A DNA stretch of 64,000 nt from Podospora comata (GCA_017354895.1 CP071495.1:2463001-2527000), one strand, 5' to 3'; counted from the first letter of the stretch, positions 20,819 to 33,079 are shown. Made by a program: numbers and translations. Notes: generated from the letters alone by a model not told the origin.

Positions 20819-23291
20819 ATGGCCGACGAGGAACAGCCCAAGAAGAAGAGCTTCTGGGGGCTCTTACGGGCGAAGAGCACTGCCAGTAAAATATCCAAAT
20901 TTGTATGCTTCTTCACATCTCTCGACAGACCGATGTGTGTACTAACAGGATTTGAATAAGCTGGAGAAAGACCCACAACGAAGGGCAAGCACTGGGGAAG
21001 TGTATCGCCAGCGGAGGCAATCAGAGCCCGTCATCTCAGAGTTGAGGCCATCTGCCTCACGTCGGAGACCAAGGCGGACCAACCCGGATGCAACCAAGGG
21101 GAAAGGCCGGGAGGATACATACGGCCCTTCCCACGATGCCGGACCCCTGACGGAATGGCCGCCCTCCGGTATGTCTAGCACCGAAGAGCTGACGCTGGGT
21201 CCGGCAATGCAGCTCATCTCGAGAGGAGTCCCCGCTTTCAAGGGATACAAACGCCCAATACCACATGTCTCGGATCACTACTATGCCATGTTCGCAACAG
21301 TAGCCGGAAACCGTGGCGAGGAGACGGACGCTGCTAACCATCATGACTCCATGACACAGCTCATGACCCTGTGCCTTTTGGGTTCAGGCCCGGCAACTTA
21401 CCCGTGGGAGACGCTTGAACAACCCAGTTATTCATTCTGCTTTGGAAGACGCCCAGGGACCATCACTCTCAACCATTGGGCATCACTCGCGAGCGTCCTC
21501 CCAACAGCTATCCCGTTGCGCGACTCAGGCATTGAGCCACGAGAGGTTGACCTCGAGACCATCTTTGCACGCATCAGAGATTTGGAAAGAGGACTGGAGG
21601 ACGATGATGAGGACCTGATGTACAAAAACCTTTACCGGAGGCTACTCAGAGACCCAGACAAGCACAGAAGCCCACACAAGACACTGGACACGCAAATTAT
21701 GGACTTGTTCATGGTGCTCTCACGACCTGATTGGATCGATTTTACCAATCTAAAAAATCAGGTGGCGACCAAGTTCATCTTCGACACCAGTGCTGCCAAC
21801 GCTGAGCAATATCGAAAGTTCTTCCACCAGCTCCTCCTGAGCATTGAGTTAGATCTTCGAATCAATTCCAGACACCACATGACCGATGCCAGAGAGAGGT
21901 TACTAGCCCAAATACCACCAACGATACAATGGAGCCTCGCCCTTGCTCGACGATGGCGCGAGAACGTCCGCGTAGAGGCCTACGGTCCAACACCCGACGA
22001 TATCCGCCTCCGCTTCAAACTCAAACGTCGTCAAGTCAAGATGCTCAAGCGTTTCGCCCAAATGATGAAGTGGCCCAATCTTTCCGAAACCCTGCGTGAG
22101 CTCAAACAACGAGATGAAGACTGCGTCCTCGATCTTGTCAGCTCCCACGCCATGGCCTTCTTCAGCGGGCTTGTCCTCCCGGGCCCTACTTTTCCTTTTC
22201 TTATAATGAATTCCCTGCTTGACATTGATCCAGACAGAGCCACTGACGATCTGGCTCTACTGACTCACATTCACCCCAGCTGTGGCTTCCAGTACCGTAA
22301 CAGTTATACTTACTGGACCGCCACTTCCATCGTAGGCAAAGTACTCGCACCTACCTGCCGCTCATTAGGAGGCTGGGTCGGGCCGGCTCGTCCAACTGGC
22401 GATCTTGCCCGCTCTCAAATAGCACGTATTCGATCCCGACGACCCCCTAACAAGGTAACGCCGGAGGATATCCGGTCTATGTCTGAGCGGTCTGATCCCC
22501 TCGGCCCCCCAACACAAGTCTTCCCAGTCAGCGAATATGCCCTGGTAGCCCCCGACCGCGACGAAGACGGTTACCTTGCCGATCTAGTCCGCATCGAACT
22601 CCTCAACCTCCGTCCTGTCGGACCAAACAATAACACCCGCCCCAACACTCCTCGATCAACCAATACCAAGTCCGACACCTCCAGCCCACCAAAGTGGTAC
22701 GACGCCAGCATCCAATTCGCCATCGATGGTGTTTCCTGGCCTTTACGACTCACCTTTGACGTAAGCTTCATCAGCGCCTGGCCTTGTACCGACGGTCCTC
22801 ATCCATTGTTCTTCGACTATGTATACACACCAGTCAAAGCGGATGAGTTGGTCAAAGTGCGAGACTGGCCTGGGGTGTTTGGAACCGGGGCAGGAACTCA
22901 CAGTCATGGGCAGAACGAGAGAAACGCGAGGAGCTTATCGCCCACGACCCCTGGACAGGGGGCAAGTGGCGGACATAACAACCAAGGGAGAACGGGGGTG
23001 TCAAGTCCGAGCACTTTGAGTGGCGGGGATGATGAGAAGGTGCTGGTGGTGGAGGCATTTGGGGTGCCGGATAATGAGGTTCTGGCTAGGGCTTGGTGCG
23101 CGCATTGGGGATTGAGTGCGGTTGTGGCGGATTTGGGGAAGACCTGGTATGTTTTTATCTCTTACAGTTACTATTCCATGTGGTGCTAATATGGGTATAG
23201 TATGGCCTGTGCAATCAGAGAGGCATACGCAGCTACAGTCACGGTAGTGATCTTGGTGGACGATGACCAAGATAACCGACGGGATGATTAG
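20819..23291 (+). CDS. large conserved-looking protein of unknown function
   Basis: Three exons (20819-20902, 20961-23146, 23201-23291) give 786 residues. Intron 1 has donor GTATGC and a TACTAAC branch string; intron 2 has donor GTATGT and acceptor GGTATAG, and both keep frame. The N-terminus is basic (EEQPKKKSFWGLLRAKS). The middle is rich in helices with Arg/Glu/Asp. A loop near residues 600-630 is Pro/Asn/Thr/Ser-rich, followed by ordered text (IQFAIDGVSWPLRLTFDVSFISAWPC). The C-terminus contains EAFGVPDNEVLARAWCAHWG and ends VVILVDDDQD. No signal peptide or convincing membrane segment is visible. I do not recognise the family. The start is supported by ACC-ATGGCC context and by the splice joining in phase 0. 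Confidence 0.72.
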
Positions 23292-25639
23292 ACAATCGGA
23301 AGGGAGAGGGTATCAAATCAGTCAGGGTGGAGATATAACAACAAAACCTTTCTTTAATTTTTTAAGACGAGCAAGCGGAAGAATGATATCCAAGAATTAG
23401 GGAGAGAGGGGGAATTTAGTTTGACATTTTCAAGGTCAGGAGCGAGGATCATTGGCCAGGTGCTATGGTTCAGTTAGGGAGCGTGGAGCAATTTGTTTCT
23501 TTTTAATTTTTGATGTATTTACGGTAGCTAGCATTGCGTTTTTTGGTTCGGTTATTTGGCTTGATATCTTGTAAGAGAAGAGCACAGAAGGAAGGGGATG
23601 AAAAGCAATACCCTGTTGGAACTTGGCTCTTTTGACCTTAAACTTGCTTATACCTGGGAGAACATGCTCAGGTGAGCCGTCAAGTGCTTATATCCTCATC
23701 TATTAACCTTTAAACGGAACCATTTCACCACCCCAGCTCAGCTTTGTTAGCTCTCGCCCTGCATTTTAGCCAGACATCTCAGTTATCAAATGACACGAAT
23801 GGGATACCAGGCTTTCCAGCATAGCCACTCTTGGAAGTTTGTCACATCTTTCACTTTTGCTACCAACTCACCCACTCATCAGTCCACACCACGCGTCCCC
23901 CTTACTAACAGGACAAAAAAGCATGTGCAAAGTGTGCAAATGGATATCTGGAACAAAAGTACCGGGCATTCAACATTGCCCGGATGCCCGGATGCCTAGG
24001 TAGCTTACACGTGCGAACCAAGATCTGAACAACCCATTCGAGTGGGATGACTGATGTCGATAGGTAATACGCACCCAATCAATCTGATAATATCCATCAG
24101 TCGCTGTGCCTTATTCAGCTTGCCCTGTCATCCATCGCCTTACTTCCATGCAGCTCTCCAGTTGCGCCTTCCTTCGGTATCGCCACATCCAAGGAAACAG
24201 ATAGAACAGACCGGTTTCTATTATGAGCGGTCAACAAGTCATGGTGTGTGTCACGGTCACAAGGACTTGGGCAAGAAGGAAACCCTAGGTAGGTACTCGG
24301 GCGGTCAAAAAGGAAAGTGCCTCCGGGGAAGACGGGAGGGGCGAGCTGGGGAAGCAAGCACAAAATTTTCACTTTTCCACTTGTACAGAAAGAGCACTTT
24401 CCCACGATCGTACCTACCCGACGCAACTGCTTGACTATCTGCAGAAATTTCACTTTGCTCTTTCTACTCACTTTTCCATTTTGCAAAGCCATGTGTCAAA
24501 GGATTTTGATTTCCCAGCGTCATCATTCGTAACCTACAGCCTATGTCCGAAGAGGTCCGCGGAACCTTTTTCAGTCCACATCCTTCCGGCCTCAGACATG
24601 AGGCCTTCCTTCCTCCACATAGTCGGATACCAAATTCCACCCACCTGACGGAGAAACTCGAGAGAGGACAACCGAAACAACCCGGACACAATATTCCCTC
24701 ACACCATCCTGCCCCCATCGGCCCGAGGGAAGAAACGAATCCAAAAAAAGACCAGCTTTCGACGAAGCGAAAGAGACCCCGTCCAAAATACCCCGTCGAT
24801 ACACCGCCAAAATCATAACGTCGTCATCATAAACCCGTCTGTCTTCCCCATCCTGATTTCCAAATCGACCGAATTCCAGCTACCGACCTCCATCCGACCT
24901 CCCCTCCCTGCATCACCCCAACCCTCATCCGATTCGAAACACGTACATGCGGTCCCAGCACACCGGTTCAATCAAGCCCATCCCGCCCAAGGCAGACTTC
25001 CACCTTGTTCTCCTCAAAATCAGCCTTGCCAACCCGTCTGTCAAACCACACAATACCACACAACGCTAGAGACATGAAGGGAAAGATATGCAAGTCATCC
25101 GATTGCCACACTATCAAACTGCATGGTTCGGTTTCCTGCATTTTTGGGTTTTTCATAAAAACGTATAAGTGATGAGATGAAACAGGAAATAGTCAAATAG
25201 GTGGAGAGTCTCAACCCCGAATTTCCAAATTCTCGACCACAAAGAAAATTCCATCAACCCCTGTCACGGCCCCCAAACCCAACAGTCATCCAAGAGACCC
25301 GAAAAGAGGACAGTATTTGTCTCAATCCCCGGGCCCGGAGTTATGCCAAGTCGGAGAAGAGTGGAGTTCCGTCCGGCCGGCCCCACGTCGAGTGATCAAA
25401 CCCGGTCCAACCGAGATCCGACTCGCGATTTGCGTGGCGCAAGGAGACGCGTTGTTTTAACGCGAAGCTAGGCAGCAGCCACCTTCTCCTTGTTTCTTCT
25501 TTTTTGTTTTTTTGTTTTGTTTACTCAACGGATCAGGATGCAGTTGGAAGACATGAGAGAACTGTTAAGACCAGATTGTTCGCAAGACGGCGGTTTTCGC
25601 CCTCGTGATGTGAACTAAACCAGGTAAGTGAACACTCCC
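23292..25639. other. long intergenic region
   Basis: About 2.35 kb between convergent genes. It includes A+T-rich 3' flank near 23340-23560. A plus-strand frame of 91 codons (24543-24818, MSEEVRGTFFSPHPSG...) and another at 25201-25395 are open, Pro/Arg-rich and without recognisable domains. They are too weak to call. No repeat or element seen. Confidence 0.45.
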
Positions 25640-26512
25640 CTATCGTCTCGACCGATATCCCGAGCCTTGAGAGTATATTTCATCCATTCGATGCCGACTC
25701 GACGAATTTCTCGATGGTCGTGACATTGATGAAGACGATGACGGCGGAGCCGCGCCTGGCGTCCCTGGGATCTGGAGTTGTGGCGGCAACTCATCGAACT
25801 GCATCGCGAGGCGATACGTGTGTTCGGGAATCAGACGCTGCCTATACATATGTTCGACGACGTGGAAGTCCGGACGCATATGGTCGCTTGTCACCCGCTC
25901 GAAATCAATATGCCAGCGGATATGTTGCATGCGCTCGTAAAATCTGGGATACAGGTCTCGAGGGGACTCGGCGACGAAGGGGTAGTCATCGCAGAACCAG
26001 CACCGAGACTGCACAGGCAACTTCTCTCTCAAGTGGAGGACATGGTGTTCAATCCAACCAACTTCGTCATCAAGTCGAAATGTTTCCAAACAGCCCTTGA
26101 GCTCACTGAATTCGCACCACAGCTCACCAGTGTGCTGCGTCCAATTGGTAGGAGCTGGTGGCGCCGCAATACTTCTTCGTCCGGACGCTATCGAAGTTCT
26201 GCCTACCGAGCTCTGGTCATCCCATCGGCTGAATACAGATGCTGTACTGGACTGCATCGTGGATGTAGCGGTATATGCTCGTGACGCAACACTCGGCGCT
26301 GCTGTATATGACGATTGGATGTCAGAATTGGTATGGTCAAACTCAGAACCATCTGGCAAGTCACCGCTGACTATCGAGGCTGCATATCGGGGAGTCTCAA
26401 CACCGACACTGTATTGGTTCTGGGAATAGGCGTACACTCCAGTGTAGTCGCTCGAAGGATACGTGCGAAGAAAGTTGTGAATCTCGTTGGGATCAAAACC
26501 AGGGCCAGCCAT
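25640..26512 (-). CDS. fungal protein with degenerate C2H2-like motif
   Basis: Single exon. The internal ATG at 26512 (MAGPGFDPNEIHNFL) is preferred to the longer frame from 26629, whose extra 39 residues are low-complexity. The product has 290 residues. The first 120 are Ser/Thr/Tyr-rich and probably disordered. A conserved-looking block follows: LWCEFSELKGC near residues 131-141, WIEHHVLHL near 153-161, and CWFCDDYPF (Cys 171 and 174) with MQHIRWHI (His 197 and 201), which together have the spacing of a long-loop C2H2 zinc-binding unit. The tail is Ser/Arg-rich. Ascomycetes have many such proteins with uncharacterised roles. Zinc binding and a nuclear role are inference. Confidence 0.68.
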   Translation of the reverse strand: MAGPGFDPNEIHNFLRTYPSSDYTGVYAYSQNQYSVGVETPRYAASIVSGDLPDGSEFDHTNSDIQSSYTAAPSVASRAYTATSTMQSSTASVFSRWDDQSSVGRTSIASGRRSIAAPPAPTNWTQHTGELWCEFSELKGCLETFRLDDEVGWIEHHVLHLREKLPVQSRCWFCDDYPFVAESPRDLYPRFYERMQHIRWHIDFERVTSDHMRPDFHVVEHMYRQRLIPEHTYRLAMQFDELPPQLQIPGTPGAAPPSSSSSMSRPSRNSSSRHRMDEIYSQGSGYRSRR

Positions 26513-27680
26513 GGTGGTAATGGCTGATGCGCCGGGGTGGCGGTGACAGACAAGCTTAAGAAAGAGGGGGAGCGAGTGCTCTGTGAGGGGTGTTGGGGGT
26601 CTCAATTGGCGGGGGCTAGCGAGGTCCAATGGGTGAGCAGGGGGCTTATGCCTTCACTCAGCTATATGCTGATTGCCGTTGACCGATCCGATTCAAATCG
26701 CAAGCTGCTGCAGTCCTTGGGAAGTCCTACTGCAAGTAATTGCCAACACGCAGGCAAGGGACCAAGCAAGTGTTCTTGGTTCCAAACCCTACGCAGTTAG
26801 CTGGGCGTTGAGGCAAGCAGGTGGTGTTGGGTGGTATCAAGTGTGCTATCGCGGATTCGAGCGTAAAGCCGCACAGCTACGGCACAGGAGGAGCCGGTAT
26901 TGAAACGGCACAAGGGAACCGAGATGGAGCTGACGTCGTACAGATGCGATGCTGGCGGTGTTTTCTTGCTGTGTTGATGGAGCAATATGTGGTGGGCGTT
27001 TCCCAGCAAGAGAGAGAACGGTGGGATGGGGAATGTTTTGGAAAAGAGAAGCGGGAACTTGGGTCTGATAAGACTGGATGGAAATGAGGGGCAGCTGTGA
27101 AGAGTGCGGGTGGTGTTGTTGAATGGTATTTGGGGCCGAGCTGTGATGTGTGGGTGGCGCCTGTCAATTTTGGAAATGACATTTCACTCAGGATAAGCAG
27201 CACGTCCGCGTTCCCGGGAGTTCCAGGATGTTATCAACTTTTCCATTTCCACTTCAAAGCAACATCGACCGCTACATCGATCAACACCAGTCACGTTTTT
27301 CGTTCTCGTTCCTCTTACAGACGCGGCATGATCCATCCAGCTACATGGAGTCCTTGCATCGTTTCTGCCGCATGCAGACACCATCTGCCGGAGCCCACAC
27401 CACCCTCGAGGCCTGGAGCCATGCATTTCTGGGTCGAGGTGTTAAGATGCTCTTTGCTATCTCGCGGCTTCTCTGCCACTTCTGTTCATGTCTCGACCGC
27501 CATTTCCTCACAGTCGTCATTATTTAGAGGGTCATCTCGACCTCAAGCTTGACGAATGATTCACGCGGGTAAAAACCACATAGCTTGAGTCCATACAAGC
27601 GACGCAGCATGCCGCATTAGCCCTTGGCCAAAGTCTTACTGCAGCCACCGCTCCGCTTCAACTCACTGACTACCACTCTC
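26513..27680. other. intergenic, promoter side of zinc-finger-like gene
   Basis: About 1.2 kb. It contains the leader and promoter of the minus-strand gene ending at 26512, and several mutually overlapping open frames on both strands (26797-27203, 27097-27552) with no domain. No gene called. Confidence 0.45.
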
Positions 27681-28303
27681 TCATGCTGCCAGCTGCAGCT
27701 TCTCCGCAGAGCTGATGACCTTGGCCAGGACGGGACGGATGCCATCTGCATGGTTTAACCAGTCATTCAGTAGCCTTTGACCGATTTCAATCCCACCAAC
27801 CGAGTCATATATTTCATATACCAACGCATTGTTGCTTTGCGGTATGCTCCAGATGGACAGAGCTCTACTGGAAGATGGGTGGGTACGTGGCATACCGGGA
27901 AGGGATCGCGCCGTGCGGGCCTGATAATAGAGTGCCGGCGGAATTATACTCTAATTCGATTTGCTCCCCAGATTACAAAACACCTGGTTGGATAAGATAT
28001 CGAGGAGCCAACGCCGAGATCTATTCCTGTGGTAAACCCACATCGAGCTTGCGACAAACCTGCTGAATACTTAGCCTCCGATCCGACGCAGTTGCGATAA
28101 AACCGACAGCCAGACATCAAAGCATGTTCGTCTGTGAGCAACAAGACTCCAACTGGAATCAAAACTAGGAAGTTTCCCCACAGATTGAGGCTCTGCGTGC
28201 CCAAAAATCCGACCGCTGGGGTGATGAAGTATCTCACCACTTTGTTTCCGCTCGAAAACACGGACCATGCAGCGTGCCACTGCATCTGCAATCCATTTGC
28301 CAT
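27681..28303 (-). CDS. candidate two-exon gene, function unknown
   Basis: A model with exons 28303-27977 and 27920-27681 (56-base intron, donor GTAATC, acceptor TTATCAG, phase 0) gives 188 residues. The ATG has an acceptable context (CAACATGGC). The first exon encodes a hydrophobic stretch (NLWGNFLVLIPVGVLLL) that could be one or two membrane segments. The second encodes a well-ordered helical-looking end (YEIYDSVGGIEIGQRLL and IRPVLAKVISSAEKL). No family is recognised. Support is the frame-preserving splice and non-random composition; against it is the lack of any known homolog that I can recall. It could also be a decayed gene. Confidence 0.4.
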
Positions 28304-28655
28304 GTTGGTTGAGACTTTTGCACCCTCGCTGCCCAAGCGAGGCCTCCATTCAGAGCATGCGGGATGGACTGTAAAAGGTCACCAGCTCGGAAGCTCAAGC
28401 ATGGAAGAATCCCGACATCATGAAATACCACAGTCAAGGCACATTAGCCGGCATACCGGTCTGCATCTCTATTCGGCAGGTTTGACAGATTGGGTTGCAA
28501 AGGATCGGTGCACCCGACCTCTACGACGAAAAGATCCCGGCATACGCATTCCTGTACGTGTACCGTACGCACCATTTAGTAGCCCAAGTGGAGACAAATT
28601 CGGCGGCTATCATTATCTTGCATCACGCCCATTCCTTTCTTTGCGGCTCAAACTT

Positions 28656-30238
28656 TTATTCGGGACAACAGAGGACTCTTGCCTTTGAGATCACGTTCCG
28701 GAACTGAAGATGCCCGCCAGTCTCGTCACCTCTCTTGATGATTCCGGGGAATGTCACGCAGGAGATCTCTCGTTCGAACAGGCCCTCTTCGTCTTCACCG
28801 CCGATGTCTTCCATGGTCTCGGCGTCAAACATGATTTGCTGGTGGGGGAGGACTTGAGGCATGTGGACAGCAAAGACGGCTTTTTGGACAGCAAGCAGGC
28901 GTGACAGATCGACAGCGCTGGCGATGAGGGACCGGAGACCCTGGTCTCGGGCATCGTTGGACTTTGAGGATGTTATCTCGTCGAGCAGCCTGTTGACTTT
29001 GGCCACGAGGGCGTCTACGATGGTCGAGGTTTCTCTTTGGAGCTTCCCGCTGGCGTCCTTTTGGAGGATGGCCAGGGTTAGGGAGCGCCACTGGGACATC
29101 ATTTCAGGGGAGGTTGCTTGTGGGCGGTGAGTTGTTCATACTTGTGATGATTGTGTTGTTTCTGATTGGGGGGTTTGGCTTACCATAGGTGCCCAATGAC
29201 TTTTCGGCTTCGGCTAGCTTGTCGGTTTCTGAGGGGGATAAACCGACGAAGTAGGTGTTGAATATTGACTCGGTGAGCAGTCGCGAGACGAGGGACTGTA
29301 GGAGGTGGATCTTGGCTGTTGAGACGAGGTCTCTGTATGTTGGGACTAGGTGGTCAAGTTCTGTGAGGGTAGCCTCGCTGGCGTGGGAGAGGTCTGTTTT
29401 GAAAGAGCCGCAGTATTAGTTGAAAGAGCCTTTTGGCAATATCCTCACCGCTGGTTGATCCTTTTGCAGCCTCGTCCTCTCCCATTCTACGGTATGTCTT
29501 TTTTTGCATGTGGGAGCCTCCTTGTGCCTAATGGAGGAGCGACAAATCCATCACAGTAGAGAGCCTCATTGAGCTCCCCAAAACCTCCCATCACGCCCAG
29601 ATCGATTCTGTCAGATAATGTTAAAAATTCCACCTACCAATCTTACTCCTCCTCCAATAAACCAAAACCCAGTTCTGCAGGCCATTCCCTAGCTTCCCCA
29701 TGCCCTCCTCAAAGACCTCGTCGCTTGTTGTTTGCCCGGACCCGTTGATTCCCGCCCCGCCGTTGCCCGATTTACTGACGAACTCCTTCAACCCTCGTAT
29801 TTGGTCTTGGAGCTGGGCGAGTTCTTGCCTGTGGTCTGTTTTTACCTGGCGGAGGGTGTCCCTTAGGAGGGTGTTTTGGGCGTCGAGGGCGTTGATGTTG
29901 TCTTTGAGATGGAAGTTTTCTTGTTGGAGTGCTGATAGCTCGTCTTCTGGACTGTCCTGCATGTTGTAGTGGCCTGGTTCTTCTTTCGGGCGGGCCGGGG
30001 ATGGGGATGGGTTGCGGGAGAGGGAGAGGGAGGAGGTTCGAGATGGGGTTGTCGGATGGAGATTTGACGTGGTGTTTCGTGAGGAGGGGGTTGCGAGGGA
30101 GGAGGAGCGAGGGGTGGGCGTTGGTGAGAGGGCTCGGGTGAGGGCCGTGGTAGCTGCTGTTGTTGCTGTTGATGAGGGGGGTTGATTCACGTTGCGGCGG
30201 CGGTTGGAAGAAGGGGATGGTTTTGGAGAGTGGGGCAT
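28656..30238 (-). CDS. coiled-coil protein with conserved C-terminal domain, function unknown
   Basis: At least four exons. Exon 1 starts at 30238 and encodes a Pro/Ser/Thr-rich disordered N-terminus, then a coiled coil (ELSALQQENFHLKDNINALDAQN). Its 3' end near 29645 and the start of exon 2 could not be fixed; exon 2 ends at 29449. Exon 3 is 29393-29184 (DLSHASEATLTELDHLVP, then ESIFNTYFVGLSPSE), and exon 4 is 29116-28656 (MSQWRSLTLAIL ... EREISCVTFPGIIKRG). Junctions 29449/29393 and 29184/29116 keep the frame and use GTGAGG and GTAAGC donors. The C-terminal block looks conserved but I cannot name it. Upstream of the start is a (GGT)n tract. Function not assigned. Confidence 0.65.
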
Positions 30239-30809
30239 GTCGTTATTTGGATGTCGTGTTGGTGTGGTGGTTGTTGTTTATTGGTGATTTGTCGTGGTGG
30301 TGGTGGTGGTGGTGTTGGTTCGTTTGCTCGTGGGGAGCATCTAGGGGATGGCTTTCTTATGGGTTGGTTGTGTAAGTACTACTACCACCACCGCCGCGCC
30401 GTCTGACGCTGTAAGATTGGCTGATTAATCTCGCTCTTGGAAGAAACTTGCAGCCTAGGGGGCAATATCCGAGGAAGTGTGTGTAGTAAGATAGCGGCTC
30501 CAGGCTGCTGGAATGGATGGTGGTGTTTGATTGCCTTCAGCCTTGGGCGATCCCTCACGTTCGTTTCCGGCAGGGGGACCCTGTGGGGGTGGCCCAAGCT
30601 CCATCTTCCCAGCGGCTCGTCTCGCTCGTGATGGGACAGGGGAGTGATTTACATGGGTCTGCTGAGCTTGCAAAACTGTTATCAGATTGGGAGCTGCCTA
30701 TCCTCACCGTAGGTAGGTAACAAACAACAACCTTGGGCATATTCCATGATTATTTCCCAGCATCAACATGGAGGCAACATCGATAGTTCTCAACCCTGAT
30801 CATCCCCAT
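30239..30809. other. intergenic between two minus-strand genes
   Basis: 570 bases with the promoter of the coiled-coil gene, including the GGT tract, and the 3' flank of the phosphoesterase gene. No further gene. Confidence 0.5.
30293..30316. repeat. GGT trinucleotide microsatellite
   Basis: A run of about seven GGT units, in the leader or promoter immediately upstream of the minus-strand gene that starts at 30238. Confidence 0.75.
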
Positions 30810-31613
30810 CTAAAACTCAACCTCCCCCACAACCTCATACTCCTCCTCCCCCGTCTCTCCCCCCTCTCCATCCAAAACCTTTTTCGCCCCCATCTTACAA
30901 ATAGCCACCCTTTCCACCCCCACATCCCTCATCCAGACCTGGTCCTCATACCGCTCGATAATATCCCCCGCCTTCTCCACCACCATCCTCTCTTTCCCAT
31001 GTCTTCCCCTATGTCTCTGCTTATCCCGCCCCTTGACATAAACAGTATTCACAATCGTAGTGTGCAACAACAACGGCCGGCCATCCTCCACCATCAACTT
31101 CTCCCCCTCTTCCCCAACTTGTAAAAATCTTTCCCTGACAGACTCGCAAAACCTCTGAAGTGAACCAGTGAAGTTCTCATCCGTAGGCGGGGCGTACAAG
31201 ACGGCGGTTTTCGGCAGCGGGTGCATGCTCGCCAGACCCCTAAGCGTAACCCTCGGTTGGTCTGGCTCACCCTCCTTTTTAACAGAACTCCACATCTCCC
31301 TCAAATTTAACCCAGCCAAAACAGATTTTGCCTTCTCCAGTCTACCCTCGCTCGGTGGTATGCTCGCGCCAGAACGATCACCATTCACCAACGGCGACAG
31401 CGGCGGCGGGAAGCTGAAGATGCCAAGTGTCAAATGTAGAGTCCCCAGAGGTCGAATGGCCGTCTCTGGTAGGGAAAACCCTTGCGGGGGGGGGAGCGTG
31501 ACTTCTTCTTTGAAGGCGGAGAGCGAGGCGGCTAGTTGGGGGCGAGAGGTGGGTGTGACCAAGGGGATGCACAGAAAGTGCGTGGGTGGTGGCGGTTTGG
31601 GCCTGGGAGGCAT
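30810..31613 (-). CDS. AKAP7/ASCC1-like 2H phosphoesterase domain protein
   Basis: Single exon, 267 residues. It carries the two H-x-T/S motifs that define the 2H phosphoesterase superfamily: HLT at residues 60-62 in GTLHLTLGIF and HTT at 184-186 in LLLHTTIVNTVY, about 120 residues apart as in the AKAP7 nuclear-localisation-signal (AKAP7_NLS) family. The segment between them contains VTLRGLASM and TAVLYAPP, as in that family. Such domains act on cyclic or 2',3'-type phosphodiesters or bind RNA; the actual substrate here is unknown. The N-terminus is Pro-rich without a targeting signal that I can see. The coding strand moves from C-rich to G-rich along the gene. Confidence 0.8.
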   Translation of the reverse strand: MPPRPKPPPPTHFLCIPLVTPTSRPQLAASLSAFKEEVTLPPPQGFSLPETAIRPLGTLHLTLGIFSFPPPLSPLVNGDRSGASIPPSEGRLEKAKSVLAGLNLREMWSSVKKEGEPDQPRVTLRGLASMHPLPKTAVLYAPPTDENFTGSLQRFCESVRERFLQVGEEGEKLMVEDGRPLLLHTTIVNTVYVKGRDKQRHRGRHGKERMVVEKAGDIIERYEDQVWMRDVGVERVAICKMGAKKVLDGEGGETGEEEYEVVGEVEF

Positions 31614-32505
31614 GGTGCTGGACTTTTCTTGAGTCGATGGGCTGTCTATAGTCAGTTAGTTCGATCGATATCTTGAGGGAGGGTAATTTGGGTTTCTATA
31701 ATTTTATGCTCTGAGATTTTGTACCTTCGTGGGGCTGTCGTTGAGACCAAGCCAGGCTTAGCAGATCGGTGAGTGAGGTTGGGGCCTAGCTTGCGACCCC
31801 GACCGGCCGGTGACTCGAATCTCCGCAATGAGAATAGAAGAGCCCAGGAATTTCCTTCGCTATACTCTTCTCCTTTTATTAGATGCTCTATTGAAACAGA
31901 GTAGAATGTAGATTTGACCAAGATCGGCGCAAGTGTTGAAAGGCAACTTGAAGATGAAGTCAGAAGGAAAGAACGATGGTCCGTGCACCACAGCTCATCC
32001 AACACACCCTGAACAATATGAGAAAGGTTTTGGTATTTACTACTCCATCCAGAGGTGATGCTGCTGTCGAATTTCACTTGTGCACTAACGAGAGCAACAA
32101 GTGGACCTGAGCAGCTTCAAGAATACAAAGTATAAACTTCTGAATCGAAGAACTGTGGACAATACCACTATCACACCAAAGGCTACACCATAATGTCTGC
32201 TCGGTAGACATGCCACACCTCTCATGCAACCCGCTGAAATCAAATGCAGTGCTTCCCTCTCACGCCGGCTCCGAAAGCTACGATTGCTTTCCACAATACC
32301 CAGCACTAGCCAATCCGTGACCTAAGACGTGCTGTTCTTCTTGAGAAAACTGCTCCTCCACACCACTAGCTTTTGCTTCACGATGGGCCTGTTTTGGCCA
32401 ACACATGATGGCCTCCCGCAAAGACAGTATAGACTATCGGTGCCGCCTCGACTCGAGATTGTTGCCGTCTATCGTTGTGTTGTCGAGAGACGACATGTTG
32501 CCGTT
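31614..32505. other. intergenic, phosphoesterase promoter side
   Basis: About 0.9 kb. A minus-strand frame of 141 codons (31652-32077) lies in the presumed 5' leader and shows no domain. No gene called. Confidence 0.45.
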
Positions 32506-33079
32506 TTATTCGGCTCCAAAGAATCTCTTCATCTGTTTCTCGAGCTCGGCTGTGTCGACTTTGGCGGCCTGGAGTGCCTCGGCGATCTTTTTTAAGCATA
32601 CGTTCTCGTCCGGCTCAGACACTCCGTCGACCGTGAGCTTGTGTCCATATTGCTGCACAACTTGGCAGCTGTCCCGGATCTTGTTAAAACCAAGGGTGGC
32701 CGAGGATCCCTTCAGGAAGTGCCCCAGAGTAGAGAGTTCGTTAAGATCTCTGGAAGCTCTGCACATCATGCTGTCAGTAGACGACACTCCTCTTGCGCTC
32801 CAGCCACGGATATAAACTTACAGAGCTTGATCCATCTTCTCGAAGGTGTCCTGTGCTTGCTCAAAGAAGTTGATGACCAGTGGCTCACTGAAGTCCCTCT
32901 CATGGTCGCTCTCGTCCATTTCCAGGATCTGGGAGAAGATCGCATTGTCGACGTGGTCACCGAAGTCTGGCATGTTTGCGAAGTATACTTCGTCGTCCTG
33001 TAGTCCAGAAGCTGGGTTAGTATGGATCGCCTTGAGATGCGGACACATTACGGACCGAATCTTCGTCTGACTTGAGCAT
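32506..33079 (-). CDS. ypd1: YPD1-type histidine phosphotransfer protein
   Basis: Intermediate of the fungal two-component phosphorelay that passes phosphate from hybrid histidine kinases to the SSK1 and SKN7 response regulators (osmotic and oxidative stress). Exons 32997-32822 and 32758-32506 are joined by a 63-base intron (GTAAGT...GTGCAG). The phosphoaccepting histidine lies in LGHFLKGSSATLG, the YPD1 HPt signature, preceded by the helix INFFEQAQDTFEKMDQAL. A first exon starting at 33079 with a GCCACC-ATG context (MLKSDEDS) is likely, but its donor is weak (GTCCGT), so the N-terminal eight residues are uncertain. The alternative start is the internal ATG in YFANMPDFG. Length with exon 1 is about 150 residues, close to yeast YPD1 (167). 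It is the only phosphorelay protein in the window. Confidence 0.9.
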
